Shown here: positions 8,281 through 17,747 of the stretch, one piece after another
Position numbering within the stretch: position 1 is the first letter of the stretch
How the letters are laid out: the number at the start of each line of letters is the position of its first letter
From: Chitinophaga sp. LS1
Lineage (GTDB): Bacteria > Bacteroidota > Bacteroidia > Chitinophagales > Chitinophagaceae
Assembly (NCBI RefSeq): GCF_034274695.1
Contig: NZ_CP128362.1
Span: 7,194,501-7,258,500, forward strand
Direction of reading: 5' to 3'
Length of the DNA: 64,000 nt
Position numbers and translations under genes: made by a program
Notes under the pieces: model-generated
What the model saw: the letters and a program-made list of their open reading frames with translations, nothing else
Told to the model about the DNA's origin: nothing
The model's database searches: none

Positions 8281-8614
8281 ATTCGTTCGGCTGTTCTCCG
8301 AGCTGTAATAATTGCTGAATGTCGTTCCAAAGAAAATAAACCCTCGACCGGATTTTGTACGGCTTTAATTTGCCGTGTTTTATCCAATCGTAAATGGTAG
8401 GCTTAGTAACCTGAAATAGCTGACAAACCTCACCGATTTTGTAGAGGGGCTTATAGGTGAGGCCGGGGGTATCATATGCCGGGGTATGTACCGGCTGCCT
8501 TTCCAGTTGGCTGCCTTCTTCCCGCACCAACACACGCAGCATTTGCCAAAACTGTTCCGGCTCAATCGGGAATAGCATTGGCGCTGTCTGCACATTTCTT
8601 TCTCTCTTTTCCAT
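8279..8614 (-). CDS. Excisionase-like helix-turn-helix protein
   Basis: This 111-aa protein has a C-terminal MerR/excisionase-type winged HTH (residues ~55-105: YKIGEVCQLFQVTKPTIYDWIKHGKLKPYKIRSRVYFLWNDIQQLL) and an N-terminal extension (MLFPIEPEQFWQML). Proteins of this kind in Bacteroidota mobile elements act as excision or mobilization regulators. A paralogue of the same length is at 50923-51255. Its stop codon abuts the last hairpin of the array. Confidence 0.88.
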   Translation of the reverse strand: MEKRERNVQTAPMLFPIEPEQFWQMLRVLVREEGSQLERQPVHTPAYDTPGLTYKPLYKIGEVCQLFQVTKPTIYDWIKHGKLKPYKIRSRVYFLWNDIQQLLQLGEQPNE

Positions 8615-8810
8615 ATTATACCGATTTATACGGCAAATATGGTTGCTCAGGGAAAAGAAAACAGGCTAAGTATACTTGTTTGGCGGAAAAAGGGAGGTTT
8701 TGACCGTATGATCTGAGTGATATTAGGGTCGTGGGAATTTTTGCTCTAGGTGCTTTAGCCATCGGATGCCTTCGTCAAACTGCATTTCTTCCAAGATGGC
8801 ATAGGCTTCG

Positions 8811-9347
8811 TCAAAACTTTTGCTCACTTCTACACGATGGCGATTCTAATTTGGCCCGCTTATCACTCTTATAGACCAACTCAAGTGCTTTTTTGATTCC
8901 ATCAGGGCTTGATCCGAAAATTTTGTGTAACAGATCTGCGCATTTATCGGTAGCGGCTAGGTAGTTAGCATTGCTGGCGTTATCAAATGCGTATAAAAAA
9001 AACACCAAAGCGCGGTTGGTTAACTGGTCTCGTTTACACTTTTCCAGCCATGCACGTTCCCGGCCTTCATATGCTGCTATTACCGTTTCCAACTTTGGCA
9101 GGAAATCGCCAGTAAAGATGGGTCGATAAAGAATGAAATACAACGGCAGATATACAGTTATTCCCAGCGTCACGCTGACAAGCATATAAATACTGTTCAA
9201 TTGACCATTGTAAAACCAGACAGCAACAGTGGCGACAACAACCAAAAACAAATAATGTCCAAGCGCATTACTCCAATACTCATTAATCAACTGTCGGCGC
9301 GTCGCCTCGGCTGGCCAACTCGCATAAATATCACGCTGCCCCTTCAT
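8811..9347 (-). CDS. Unknown protein with two membrane helices, C-terminus probably frameshifted
   Basis: This 178-aa protein has two hydrophobic helices (residues ~30-46 and ~52-72) followed by a soluble helical domain with YEGRERAWLEKCKRD. I do not recognise the family. The present C-terminus (SPSCRSEQKF) looks accidental. In another frame, NRHRVEVSKSFDEAYAILEE continues downstream to a stop at 8723-8725, giving ~35 more plausible residues. A 1-nt indel near 8840 would explain this. The gene lies between the HTH gene and the next operon, on the opposite strand to the latter. Confidence 0.5.
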   Translation of the reverse strand: MKGQRDIYASWPAEATRRQLINEYWSNALGHYLFLVVVATVAVWFYNGQLNSIYMLVSVTLGITVYLPLYFILYRPIFTGDFLPKLETVIAAYEGRERAWLEKCKRDQLTNRALVFFLYAFDNASNANYLAATDKCADLLHKIFGSSPDGIKKALELVYKSDKRAKLESPSCRSEQKF

Positions 9348-9552
9348 GAGTTTTACGGAAACGGGAATAAATGTAGCTGTATTTTACAGGTAGGTCAAAG
9401 GTGAAAAAGGATTTCAACTGCTTCATGTTCAAACTTCTCATATCCATAGTTTATATACTATAAATTTACGAAACAACCAACATGCTTTCAACTTTTTCTT
9501 TACTCCCCACGTAACGTAGCGGTTGTGCTACAAAGTGAAATTTTAAATACTA

Positions 9553-9560
9553 TATCTTTG
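9553..9560 (+). promoter_or_regulatory. Bacteroidota-type -7 box (TATCTTTG)
   Basis: The sequence matches the TAnnTTTG consensus and lies 16 nt before the ATG at 9576. This supports that ATG over the in-frame codon at 9525, which would lie upstream of the promoter. Confidence 0.5.
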
Positions 9561-9575
9561 GAAAAAATAATAGAC

Positions 9576-9767
9576 ATGACTATTGAAATTAAAGACATTA
9601 CGGATGAAGAATATGAGCTAGTTAAACAACATTTTTTTGTAAAAGCCCACGCTCTGGCGGGAATGAAGTATGTTTCAAAGCCAGAAACTGGTGAGGTTTA
9701 CCGTGTAATGGCCTATAAACAGTATAGTAAAATGGGTTTTCAAAGAGCCACTATCTTAAAGCTGTGA
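9576..9767 (+). CDS. Small unknown protein, first gene of a two-gene unit
   Basis: This 63-aa protein (MTIEIKDITDEEYELVKQHFF...) has no domain I can name. The start was chosen because it follows a TAnnTTTG box and begins a well-formed acidic N-terminus. The stop overlaps the GTG start of the next gene by 4 nt (GTGA), implying translational coupling. Confidence 0.5.
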   Translation: MTIEIKDITDEEYELVKQHFFVKAHALAGMKYVSKPETGEVYRVMAYKQYSKMGFQRATILKL

Positions 9768-10357
9768 TCGATGGTAAAGAATACGTTGTTGTGACTGGAA
9801 GGGTAATGAAAGCTGTTATCACGGAAGTTCTCTTGGAGGCCGCCCAAAAGTATCCTACCAGCTTTGGAACATATGATGCACATGCGGTTTTGCAAGCAAT
9901 TGATAATATTGAACCCTCTGGCTGCAAAGAAAAAGATTGCATAAAACAGTTTTACTGCACTGAACAGTTTGCATACGTATTTGAGTTAGCATCAGATGGC
10001 TCTGTCAACGAACAGGTTCTAAGACTTGATCTATTCCGCTTAATTCAGCCAAACAAAACTCATCGTGGCGGCTTTGATTTTACAGGGGGACTATTGCACC
10101 TTTTCAAACATTTCAGATGTGATGGATATCATTTAGGTACCTATCCATCATCACATAATCTTAGCCACCCAACTGATATTATAGGAATCGTTATTAAGTG
10201 CTTTTTTCAATCTCCTCATAGGCAGATCGAGGGCGAAAAATACTTTACCACGCTTACAAAACTAGACGATCAAAACGAACTACTCTGCTCCTTTTTCCCA
10301 ACAGGTGAAATTAACGTATACTTTTTAAATACGGGCTATTTCCCCAACGAAAACTGA
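9764..10357 (+). CDS. Unknown 197-aa protein, coupled to the preceding small gene
   Basis: The gene starts with GTG inside the stop of the upstream gene (overlap GTGA). Motifs visible are GKEYVVVTGRVMKAVITEVLLEAA at the N-terminus, a Cys pair (GCKEKDCIKQFYC, residues ~46-58) and HRGGFDFTGGLLHLFKHF (~105-122). There is no signal peptide and no recognised family. It is the last gene before the tRNA-end footprint at 10520, at the right end of the mobilizable element. Confidence 0.6.
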   Translation: MIDGKEYVVVTGRVMKAVITEVLLEAAQKYPTSFGTYDAHAVLQAIDNIEPSGCKEKDCIKQFYCTEQFAYVFELASDGSVNEQVLRLDLFRLIQPNKTHRGGFDFTGGLLHLFKHFRCDGYHLGTYPSSHNLSHPTDIIGIVIKCFFQSPHRQIEGEKYFTTLTKLDDQNELLCSFFPTGEINVYFLNTGYFPNEN

Positions 10358-10453
10358 TAATAGAGCTTCAAAGGAGCGGAAAATAATTTGTATCTTAGTA
10401 AAAGCTGATTAACCTGTATAAAGTACGGGAAAGAAATCGGGGTTATACAAAAG

Positions 10454-10561
10454 GAACTCAACTAAACGCTCGACTAAAAAAGCAAAACCTGCGACCAGCG
10501 CAGGTTTTATAAGTTGTCTGTGATCCCAGCGGGACTTGCACCCAGGCCCCATACATTAAAA
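10454..10561. repeat. Attachment-site-like footprint: direct repeats, terminator, tRNA-Lys 3' end
   Basis: The order matches the functional tRNA-Lys locus at 57265-57372. First comes a paired 'CTCRACTAAA' repeat (10454-10479), then an AAAACCTGCG hairpin (10484-10508), then 42 nt resembling the tRNA 3' half up to the anticodon loop (10520-10561, about 5 mismatches). This is the signature of a past tyrosine-integrase insertion into tRNA-Lys and marks the right end of the element to the left. Confidence 0.65.
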
Positions 10562-10569
10562 AAGAAAGA

Positions 10570-13026
10570 CTAATTGTTTGTTTTTACTCTTTGTTGTTCT
10601 GATTCAGCACTACTATTATGGTTTCGTTTGGATCCACTAATTTCCTTGCCAAATCTATAATTGAAAGTCAGGCCAATGACACGGCTGTCAGAAAGATTGC
10701 GATCAGTCGCCGTGGCCTGTTGGAGATTCGTAATTTTCCCTTTAATGATCATGGAGTAGAAAATATCCTGCACACTCAGTTTAAGTGACCCCTTGTCCTT
10801 CAGGATGTTTTTCATTACACCGGCATCCACCCGGTTCACCGGGTCCCTGACAAACTGGCCTACCCTGGTGGAAGACCGGTACATCGCATACACTTCTGCC
10901 GCCCATCCCTTATTGAACCGAAACTGGTTCATTAACCCAATACCCCACGAAAACCTGTTCTCATCTATATATTCGGAATTGATAGGTCCTTTATATCCAA
11001 AATTCAGGAATTCAAGATGCGCATTACACATGTACCATTTGGTAGGATTCAGGGAAGAGTTGAGCAGCAAACCATATACCGTATTCTCCCCAATATTTGC
11101 ATTACGGGCAATAAACACGTTACCTGACTGTTCTATGGTCTGTGTAATCATATCCTTTGACTTATCATACACAAGCATCGCATTTATATACTGCCGGAAA
11201 TGATAGGAGAATTCATAATGATTGAGGTATTGAGGCTTTAGATAAGGATTACCGGCTGAATAAGAATACTGGTCCATAAAATAGAGAAAAGGATTCAGAT
11301 CCTGATAGGCCGGTCTGTTAATCCTGCGGCCATAACTTAATCCCAGCGTGTGGTTACCCGCGCTATCCAGCTTGTATGACAGGTAAGCAGTTGGGAACAG
11401 GCTGGTATAATCCCTTCTGAACGAAGAATCACTCTTTTCAACATTTCCAAGCTGATGCCCATTGGCAATAGTATTCTCCAGCCGAAGTCCGGCCTGAAAA
11501 GACCACCTTTTAAATTCTTTATTAAAGTTGAGATATCCTGCATTAATATTTTCATCGTACAAAAAACGGTTGGTATAATCATAATCTGGTGTAGTCACAT
11601 TATTGACCCGGTTATAATATTCAGCTGCGTTATCAGTTTTCACATAACTGGACTTTACACCAGCATCGAACCGCCCTCCTGTTCCCACAGGACTCGAATA
11701 GTCTACCTTCCCGGAGTATACAGTAATATCAACCGGGAGCACGCCGATACGATCATAATTTCTTGCCAGCGTCTGGTCAGCTGCATACACATAATTATTG
11801 GTCACCTGATTACCATCAGAATTATACCGGATATAGTCCAGGTCCGCAGTGATCTCTTTTCCGGTGCTGTCAATCCTGTGCTGCAGGTTGAGGTTTACCC
11901 CACCATTCTTCCATTTATATTTTCCATTCAATGTACCCTGTGCAATAGAATCTAATGTATGATTGCCATCGTACACCCTGCTCGTTGTGTTTACTTCTTC
12001 TGATTTAGGCCGGTACAATCCTGTAAATATAACGCCCATAGTAGTTTTGGGAGAAAGGAAATAGTCCATACCCAATTTAAGATTGACCGCATCAGCAACG
12101 TTTTTATTACGCACAGCCATCTGTATCTCTGAACTGGGGGTGCCATCCGAATTTACATAGTAGCGGGCAACATCTGTATTTACAAAATTCCTGTCACCAG
12201 CATATCCAATGTTTGCAAACAGATTCACCTTATTATTGCGATAATTCAAATCCAGCGCATCATTGCTTCGCCAATAGTTTGCCTGGCTATAATTAGCTGA
12301 AATACTTCCAAAAAAACCTTTTATCCTGTTCTTTTTAGTGCTGATATTGATCACACCCGTACCAGCAGCATCGTATTTGGCTGGCGGATTTGTCATGAGT
12401 TCAATTTTATCCAGAGATGCACTGGGCATCGCTTTCAGGTAATTCGCCAGGTCCTGGCTGGATAAATAAGTAGGTCTGCCATCCAGTAATACCAGTATAC
12501 CTGATTTACCGTTCAATGAAATACTCCCATCACTACTTACACTCACGCCGGGCGATTTTGATAACACATCCAGCGCAGTAGTACCGGCATTAGTTATCAA
12601 TGCATCTACATTGAGAACCAGCCGGTCTATCTGCTGCTCCATATATGGTTTTCTGGCGGTCACAGATATGCCTTTTAATACATTCGCATCACTTTGCAGC
12701 AGCTGAATGGTCTGCAAAGAAATACTGCTGTGCAGGGAATCAATAGAGATAGGATCACTTGTAAATTTGTTGTAACCTACGGCTGTTATAATTAAAAGAT
12801 ATTGTCCGGCTTTCAGATTTTTCAACTCAAACTGACCATCCGCATCACTAATACCAGTTTTCTGTAAGGCTGAATCTTTTGCACCTATCACCATCAGCGA
12901 CGCCCCGGGTATGGGACTGTTTTTATCATCATGGACAAGGCCACTGATCTTGTTGTCAATGGGATTCTGTGCCAGAACTTTGTTACAAAACAAGCTTATC
13001 GTTATGAGCAGATACAGTGCTTTCAT
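10570..13026 (-). CDS. TonB-dependent receptor-like outer membrane beta-barrel protein
   Basis: This is a ~818-aa outer-membrane protein. A signal peptide (MKALYLLITISLFCNKVLAQ) makes 13026 the natural start, with ten extra codons upstream in frame. Next come a carboxypeptidase-regulatory-like domain (~25-105, GLVHDDKNSPIPGASLMVIG), a plug domain (~120-235, including LVLLDGRPTYL and ANPPAKYDAAGTGVINI-like text) and a large beta-barrel ending in LTFNYRFGKEIS. It is of the OMP_b-brl_3 type, related to TonB receptors but without a partner SusD here. The substrate is unknown. It lies 118 nt downstream of blaR1-like and may be regulated by that system. Confidence 0.9.
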   Translation of the reverse strand: MKALYLLITISLFCNKVLAQNPIDNKISGLVHDDKNSPIPGASLMVIGAKDSALQKTGISDADGQFELKNLKAGQYLLIITAVGYNKFTSDPISIDSLHSSISLQTIQLLQSDANVLKGISVTARKPYMEQQIDRLVLNVDALITNAGTTALDVLSKSPGVSVSSDGSISLNGKSGILVLLDGRPTYLSSQDLANYLKAMPSASLDKIELMTNPPAKYDAAGTGVINISTKKNRIKGFFGSISANYSQANYWRSNDALDLNYRNNKVNLFANIGYAGDRNFVNTDVARYYVNSDGTPSSEIQMAVRNKNVADAVNLKLGMDYFLSPKTTMGVIFTGLYRPKSEEVNTTSRVYDGNHTLDSIAQGTLNGKYKWKNGGVNLNLQHRIDSTGKEITADLDYIRYNSDGNQVTNNYVYAADQTLARNYDRIGVLPVDITVYSGKVDYSSPVGTGGRFDAGVKSSYVKTDNAAEYYNRVNNVTTPDYDYTNRFLYDENINAGYLNFNKEFKRWSFQAGLRLENTIANGHQLGNVEKSDSSFRRDYTSLFPTAYLSYKLDSAGNHTLGLSYGRRINRPAYQDLNPFLYFMDQYSYSAGNPYLKPQYLNHYEFSYHFRQYINAMLVYDKSKDMITQTIEQSGNVFIARNANIGENTVYGLLLNSSLNPTKWYMCNAHLEFLNFGYKGPINSEYIDENRFSWGIGLMNQFRFNKGWAAEVYAMYRSSTRVGQFVRDPVNRVDAGVMKNILKDKGSLKLSVQDIFYSMIIKGKITNLQQATATDRNLSDSRVIGLTFNYRFGKEISGSKRNHNSSAESEQQRVKTNN

Positions 13027-13143
13027 GTATATCCATTTATAGTTTGACAGACACAAAACAATCCCTCATTTGAGCTAAGCTCAAAAGTCAGTTTGCGTAG
13101 TATATTTTTAAAATGATGGTTTGTTGGAAGGTAGCCTGGGTTA

Positions 13144-14406
13144 CTATTTTGCGTTCTCTCCAGACGTATGATGTGGTTCCTGCATACGTCGCTGCAAATC
13201 AGCGGCTCTCATTTCCTGGTCCTGCAGAATTCTGTTCCGGTCCTCTTCCGATATCGGTTGGCTCAACAGTTTTTCATCTCTGTCTGCTAAATCTTTATCG
13301 CGAATTTTGAGGGCTTCATCTCTTAACAACAGCTCATGGTTCCGTTTTTCAGGATTTAATTGATCATCATCCATGGTTTGGGAAAGATTTGTATTTGTTG
13401 TCGATTGCGCGTGAATTTTCCGGATTGGGGCAAAACCAATTAATACCAGTATAAAAAGGGATAATACCAGCACAATTCTATCCATTGGCCGCATGCCCGT
13501 ATTCTCTTTATGTACTATTCGTTTGACCCTGTTCAGTAAATGATTCTTTTCACCGGTGAATGCCACTACAGGACTCCCTTTGGTAATGTCAAGGTTGTAT
13601 TCCTGAAAAGCCACCAATGCCTGCACATATTTCTTTTTACTTTTTATACCCACTACTGCCAGGTCATCACAACAGTGTTCTCTTTCCTGTTTTATCAGCG
13701 ATGATAACCATAACACAGCCGGATTAAAAAAGAACAGGATCTCTACGAAACTTTGCAACAGGTTTACCAGGTAATCTTTCCGCCTGATATGGGCCAGTTC
13801 GTGCAGTAAAATAGCAGCTGCCTGATCGGCGGGTAAATTAGCCAGCAGCCCCACCGGCATAATAATTACCGGCTTTAAAGCACCTATTACCATGGGCACT
13901 TTCACCAATGCTGACTCCAATAGTAATATCGTTTTATGAATATGTAATTTCCTTGCCAGCCCTGCTACCTGCTCCTGCCACTCTTTTGCCGGAGATTGGG
14001 TATTATAATTTCTGATACGCTGAATACGCACTAAACCACCCAATATATTTACACATTTGGCACTAAAAATGATAAACCATATGCCTACAATTACAGGTGC
14101 GTGCAGATTGCAATACGTCACAAACTGCCTGATAAAAGTTTGCTCTGATATAGGCGCCTGTAAAGTAGCTACAATCGTATTATTTAATTGTTCACCGAAG
14201 GTAAAAAGGGTCACCAACAGGAATAAAAACAAGATACCCACCATTAAATTATAGCGCAGCCTGGCATCCGCCTTTCTTGTAATAGCCAGCAATACACCAG
14301 CGATGATTGCAAAGATCAACCCCTGCCACAAAGAATGGATGAACGTCCAGCAAAGCGCTTGTATTACATCATCTGCAAATAAACGTTGTATAAAGAGGTA
14401 GTGCAT
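13144..14406 (-). CDS. BlaR1-type M56 membrane metallopeptidase (sensor)
   Basis: This 420-aa integral membrane protein has N-terminal helices at ~15-60 and ~100-125, then the M56 zinc-peptidase domain with HELAHIRRKDYL (HExxH, ~205) and the downstream EREHCCDDLAV. A further helix lies at ~305-322. A charged C-terminal tail rich in E/R/D/Q (~340-420) replaces the penicillin-binding sensor domain of classical BlaR1, so the stimulus is not a beta-lactam by this evidence. It follows the BlaI-type repressor gene by 21 nt, and the pair forms a signal-induced proteolysis switch. Confidence 0.9.
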   Translation of the reverse strand: MHYLFIQRLFADDVIQALCWTFIHSLWQGLIFAIIAGVLLAITRKADARLRYNLMVGILFLFLLVTLFTFGEQLNNTIVATLQAPISEQTFIRQFVTYCNLHAPVIVGIWFIIFSAKCVNILGGLVRIQRIRNYNTQSPAKEWQEQVAGLARKLHIHKTILLLESALVKVPMVIGALKPVIIMPVGLLANLPADQAAAILLHELAHIRRKDYLVNLLQSFVEILFFFNPAVLWLSSLIKQEREHCCDDLAVVGIKSKKKYVQALVAFQEYNLDITKGSPVVAFTGEKNHLLNRVKRIVHKENTGMRPMDRIVLVLSLFILVLIGFAPIRKIHAQSTTNTNLSQTMDDDQLNPEKRNHELLLRDEALKIRDKDLADRDEKLLSQPISEEDRNRILQDQEMRAADLQRRMQEPHHTSGENAK

Positions 14407-14427
14407 ACAATAATAGTTATGAGGTAA

Positions 14428-14805
14428 TTATTCTTCTTCCTCCAGCTTGTCAATCAGATTCCGGATTTCTTCCAGTTCCTTTCTGGATGTTTTTTTGTTG
14501 GCCAGCAATTGCATCATTAATGTGCTGGCAGAGCCATTGAAAACATTCTCCACAAACCTACCTAACAGATCCTTTTTGGTGGTATCTTCTGCTATCGCAG
14601 CTGAGTAAATATGCTTCATATTGGTCTCATCTCTGTCTACCATCTTTTTCTCTGCCATAATCTGCATCAGCTTTAAGGTAGCAGAATACTGCACAGTTCT
14701 CTTTTCCTCATTCAGCTTATCGTTTACAAAGCGAACAGTGGATGGACCGTACTTCCACAAAACCTGCAATATTTCCATTTCAGCATTCGTAGGATGAATA
14801 TTCAT
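14428..14805 (-). CDS. BlaI/MecI-family transcriptional repressor
   Basis: A winged-helix repressor (PTNAEMEILQVLWKYGPSTVRFVNDKLNEEKRTVQYSATLKLMQIM) with a C-terminal dimerization region (SASTLMMQLLANKKTSRKELEEIRNLID). The ATG at 14805 has a GGAG element 13 nt upstream and is preferred over the TTG at 14823. Members of this family are cleaved by the neighbouring M56 protease and so derepress their own operon. Confidence 0.92.
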   Translation of the reverse strand: MNIHPTNAEMEILQVLWKYGPSTVRFVNDKLNEEKRTVQYSATLKLMQIMAEKKMVDRDETNMKHIYSAAIAEDTTKKDLLGRFVENVFNGSASTLMMQLLANKKTSRKELEEIRNLIDKLEEEE

Positions 14806-14939
14806 AGTTTTTATTTTCTCCAACTAAAGGTAGGAAAAGTTTCGTACGAACAATACTCTAGATATTGTTTTTATGAAAAAAAACAATATCCAGCTCATTT
14901 TTAACAACTTACTTTATTTCAGTCCAAATTTAGGGGATG

Positions 14940-15167
14940 ATTATATATCTAATACCTCCATTTCTTTTTTGCCTGATTTGCGCTACGTAATCTTCTGCAG
15001 CCATGGCCCTGTTCGGCAGAAATTCTTCCTGGAACCGTTTGGCCCCTGCCAGGTAGTTCCAATGCATGTGATACTGCATTCCTGATACTCTTCCCGAAAA
15101 AATCATACGAATGCGCGTGTCCTCCTGCATAATGCAGTAAAAATATCTGTGGTTGCTTCATGTCCAT
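14940..15167 (-). pseudogene. Type II thioesterase N-terminal fragment, frameshifted
   Basis: The first frame reads IFLLHYAGGHAHSYDFFG and LELPGRG. After a frameshift near 15050 a second frame continues RFQEEFLPNRAMAAEDYVAQI. This is the N-terminus of the thioesterase II family that edits non-ribosomal peptide and polyketide synthases. The catalytic GHSMG region and everything after it are missing. The fragment starts 4 nt after the receptor fragment, suggesting a deleted biosynthetic operon. Confidence 0.75.
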
Positions 15168-15170
15168 TTG

Positions 15171-15850
15171 CTATTTTGTTCTGTCTTTTTCTTCCTCGTT
15201 ACCAAATGCTCTTTTGCTAACCCTGATTTTGTCATTACCAAAGTTATAAGACAGGGAAATCCTGAAGAACCGGCTGCTTACATTCTCATTATACACTTGT
15301 TTTACACCATTTACTATGGATGTATAATCCCTGAGAAATGCCGAGTTAAAGATATCATTCATCAACAGCGTCAGATTCAGCTTTTTATCCATGAATGACT
15401 GTCCGATAGATAAATCCAGTTTTGAACGGTAGCCGATCTCATAAAGTCCCTTCTTAAAGGGCGAACTATAGGAATAATCCAGTTGCAGTTTCGTATTATC
15501 TCCTATAGAAAAGGTATTGTTGGTGGCAGTGTATATCTGCCATCCGTTTTGAGGTGTCGCGTCGATCCTGCCATCAAACCGGCTATTGGACCCCAGGGCA
15601 AACACGGTATTCCTGCTTTGCCACCACGACGTGATATCTTCTGTATAGATCTCTCCTATCCCGTAAAAATGTTCTTTGTAATAATTTTCCCGGGTGATGA
15701 TCTGAGCATGGGTCGCTTCGTCGCTTTTAAACACCACACCAAAACCGTTCGTGATGATATTCAGGAAAATATTCGTCCTGAACTTGTCTTTCAAACTGTA
15801 GGTAAAATCCAGTTTATCTGTGAAAGATGGCTGCAGGAATGGAAATGCTT
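15171..15850 (-). pseudogene. C-terminal fragment of a TonB-like outer membrane barrel
   Basis: The open frame begins after a stop near 15850 (PFLQPSFTDKLDFTYSLKD) and runs to a complete barrel C-terminus (FFRISLSYNFGND...). It corresponds to roughly the last 225 residues of proteins like the one at 10570-13026, with the N-terminal signal, plug and most strands absent. There is no credible start codon; the earliest in-frame candidate is a TTG. It is probably the remnant of a receptor from the same lost cluster as the thioesterase fragment. Confidence 0.75.
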
Positions 15851-15957
15851 AAAACAAGATCTCCCTGGTTTTCGACTTGATCGATTGTTTCAATGTAACC
15901 ATGTATTTTACCATTCAGATTAGAATGGATTGGAGCAACATCGTTTGGTATAAACAG

Positions 15958-16020
15958 AAAAGCCGCTTAAATCAAAAGATTTTAAGCGGCTTTAACTTTC
16001 TTGCTGTGATCCCGTTGGGA
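15958..16020. repeat. Terminator hairpin plus short tRNA-Lys 3'-end copy (attL candidate)
   Basis: A strong hairpin (AAGCCGCTTAAATC paired with GATTTTAAGCGGCTT, 15958-15993) is followed by GTGATCCCGTTGGGA (16006-16020), identical to the tRNA-Lys 3' end at 57331-57345. It lies 150 bp before the integrase gene, so it is the best candidate for the left end of the 41-kb island. Confidence 0.6.
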
Positions 16021-16143
16021 TTTAGTTTAGCAAAATCAAGTTTATCGATCTTTACTTAACTTAATTCTAAAGACTTGATTTTAAACATTCTATAACACCG
16101 ATTAGATTTTTTCTGTAGTACCTTTATTGAGGTTAACATCATT

Positions 16144-16168
16144 GAACTCGACTAAAAACTCGACTAAA
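16144..16168. repeat. Paired CTCGACTAAA direct repeats before integrase
   Basis: Two copies of ACTCGACTAAA at 12-nt spacing end directly at the integrase start codon. The same paired repeat occurs at 10454-10479 and 57265-57290 next to tRNA-end copies. They may be integrase arm-binding sites. Confidence 0.55.
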
Positions 16169-16169
16169 T

Positions 16170-17537
16170 ATGTTGTTACCAATCAAACTAATCTGCCCAA
16201 AAAACAAGGTGCGCAAAGATGGCACTTGTATTATTTTTATCCAATACTGTGGAACAGGGGATAAAAAGACACTCCTAAATACAGAAATAGCTATTCCACC
16301 CAAATACTGGAACCGCAAATATCTGCGTATTGCTCCCGATCTCCCCGAAGTTTTCGGCCTTACCGCCGAAATAAACCAACGACTGGCTGACATGTTGCGA
16401 AAGGCAAACGATATTATCTCCCATGCGGTGAAAAAGAAAATACAGGATGTCCCTGCATTCGTAAAGAAAACCTTTCACCCGGATTTTGATGTGGTAACAC
16501 TAGAACTGAAGGCCCAACAAGCCGCAGCTCTTAACCCGAAAACCAACCTTGATCTGCTTTTCCAGATTGATGACCACATCAAAAGCAAGAAAGACAAGGT
16601 TTCCCATGGAATGCTGAATGTTTACAAGAACATGAAAGACCACCTTACAGCCTTTCAGGAATACAGGAAAACGCCTATCACATTTGATTGTTTTGATTAC
16701 AATTTATATGAAAGTCTTGTTAATTACCTTACCTACGAATATATACAGCGCCGTAGGTCGGAAGAAATAAACGGGGTAAGAGTAAAGATAAAAGGGATAA
16801 AAACCTCTACGATAGGAAAAACAATCAAACAGTTGCGTATATTCCTGCGAGATAGGATGCGGCGCAAAATCATTGCTCCTATTGACTTGACCGATTTTAA
16901 AATATTAGACGAAGAAGCAGACGCAGTATATCTGACATGGGCAGAAATTGCCCGGATATATCAAATGGATTTAACCGACTTTCCGCACCTGGTTAAATAC
17001 CGTGATCTCTTCGTACTAGGCTGCCTTACCGGGCTGCGCTTCTCCGACTTTTCCTCCATTCGTCCAGAAGATATACGAAAACAATGCCTTTACAAGAAAC
17101 AGGTAAAATCAGATCATTGGGTAGTTATCCCACTAAGGGATGCAGCCGAAGAAATATTAATCAGGCGCTTTAACCGGGAAATCCCTATTGTAAGCAATCC
17201 CAAATTTAACCTGTACATCAAGGATGTCGTAAAGTTGGCGGGTATCAGCGAAGTTGTTAAATTCTCCCATAAAAAGGGCAATAAGGATATCATAGAAATA
17301 AAACCCAAATATGCGTGGGTTACTTCCCATACATGCCGCCGCTCCTTCTGCACCAATGAGTTTTTAGCGGGAACACCCGTAGAGTTGATTATGAAGATTA
17401 GCGGCCATAAAAGCCTCCGCGACTTCTACAAGTACATCAGGATTACCCCGGAAGAAGCAAGCCGGAAAATCCGTGAAATATGGGAGAAAAGAGGGGATAT
17501 TGGCATATCTGCTCCTGGCCTGCAAGGTGCGGATTAG
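16170..17537 (+). CDS. Tyrosine site-specific integrase
   Basis: This 455-aa tyrosine recombinase has the Bacteroidota layout: N-terminal arm-binding region (1-100), SAM-like core-binding domain (~130-230), and catalytic domain (~255-440). Catalytic residues visible are Arg in GLRFSD (~289), the His-x-x-Arg of TSHTCRRSF (~388-391), His in ISGHKSL and the nucleophile Tyr in DFYKYI. It is probably the integrase that inserts its element at tRNA-Lys. Its position just inside the tRNA-end copy at 16006 fits that role. Confidence 0.93.
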   Translation: MLLPIKLICPKNKVRKDGTCIIFIQYCGTGDKKTLLNTEIAIPPKYWNRKYLRIAPDLPEVFGLTAEINQRLADMLRKANDIISHAVKKKIQDVPAFVKKTFHPDFDVVTLELKAQQAAALNPKTNLDLLFQIDDHIKSKKDKVSHGMLNVYKNMKDHLTAFQEYRKTPITFDCFDYNLYESLVNYLTYEYIQRRRSEEINGVRVKIKGIKTSTIGKTIKQLRIFLRDRMRRKIIAPIDLTDFKILDEEADAVYLTWAEIARIYQMDLTDFPHLVKYRDLFVLGCLTGLRFSDFSSIRPEDIRKQCLYKKQVKSDHWVVIPLRDAAEEILIRRFNREIPIVSNPKFNLYIKDVVKLAGISEVVKFSHKKGNKDIIEIKPKYAWVTSHTCRRSFCTNEFLAGTPVELIMKISGHKSLRDFYKYIRITPEEASRKIREIWEKRGDIGISAPGLQGAD

Positions 17538-17617
17538 CCCTCAATAAGGGGGAGGCACTGCCGCGGTGCTACTTAATGCGACGGTTTCAAATAATGGCCG
17601 GAAGGCAGCGTTAATAA

Positions 17618-17662
17618 CAACAGGAAGGGAGCGATTGAAATTCAATCGCTCCCTTCCTGTTG
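17618..17662. terminator. Perfect 22-bp-arm hairpin downstream of integrase
   Basis: CAACAGGAAGGGAGCGATTG... (17618-17639) is exactly complementary to 17641-17662 with a 1-nt centre. It lies 80 nt past the integrase stop. It may be an intrinsic terminator, although no T-run follows, so a DNA cruciform or protein site is also possible. Confidence 0.6.
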
Positions 17663-17747
17663 AATCACATACAATGCTTGCTCTATTCCTTCTCTGATTA
17701 GGTGATCCAAAATAACTAACAATAATTACTAACCAAAAACAGCAATT

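Noticed and set aside
7713..8400. Long open frames on both strands across the hairpin block
   Set aside because: They follow from the GC-rich palindromic repeats. Proteins in three overlapping frames on both strands are repetitive, rich in R/A/P/G and have no domain, so a non-coding repeat array explains them better.
11455..11955. 166-aa antisense frame inside the TonB-like receptor gene
   Set aside because: It lies wholly within a well-supported gene on the other strand and has no recognisable features.
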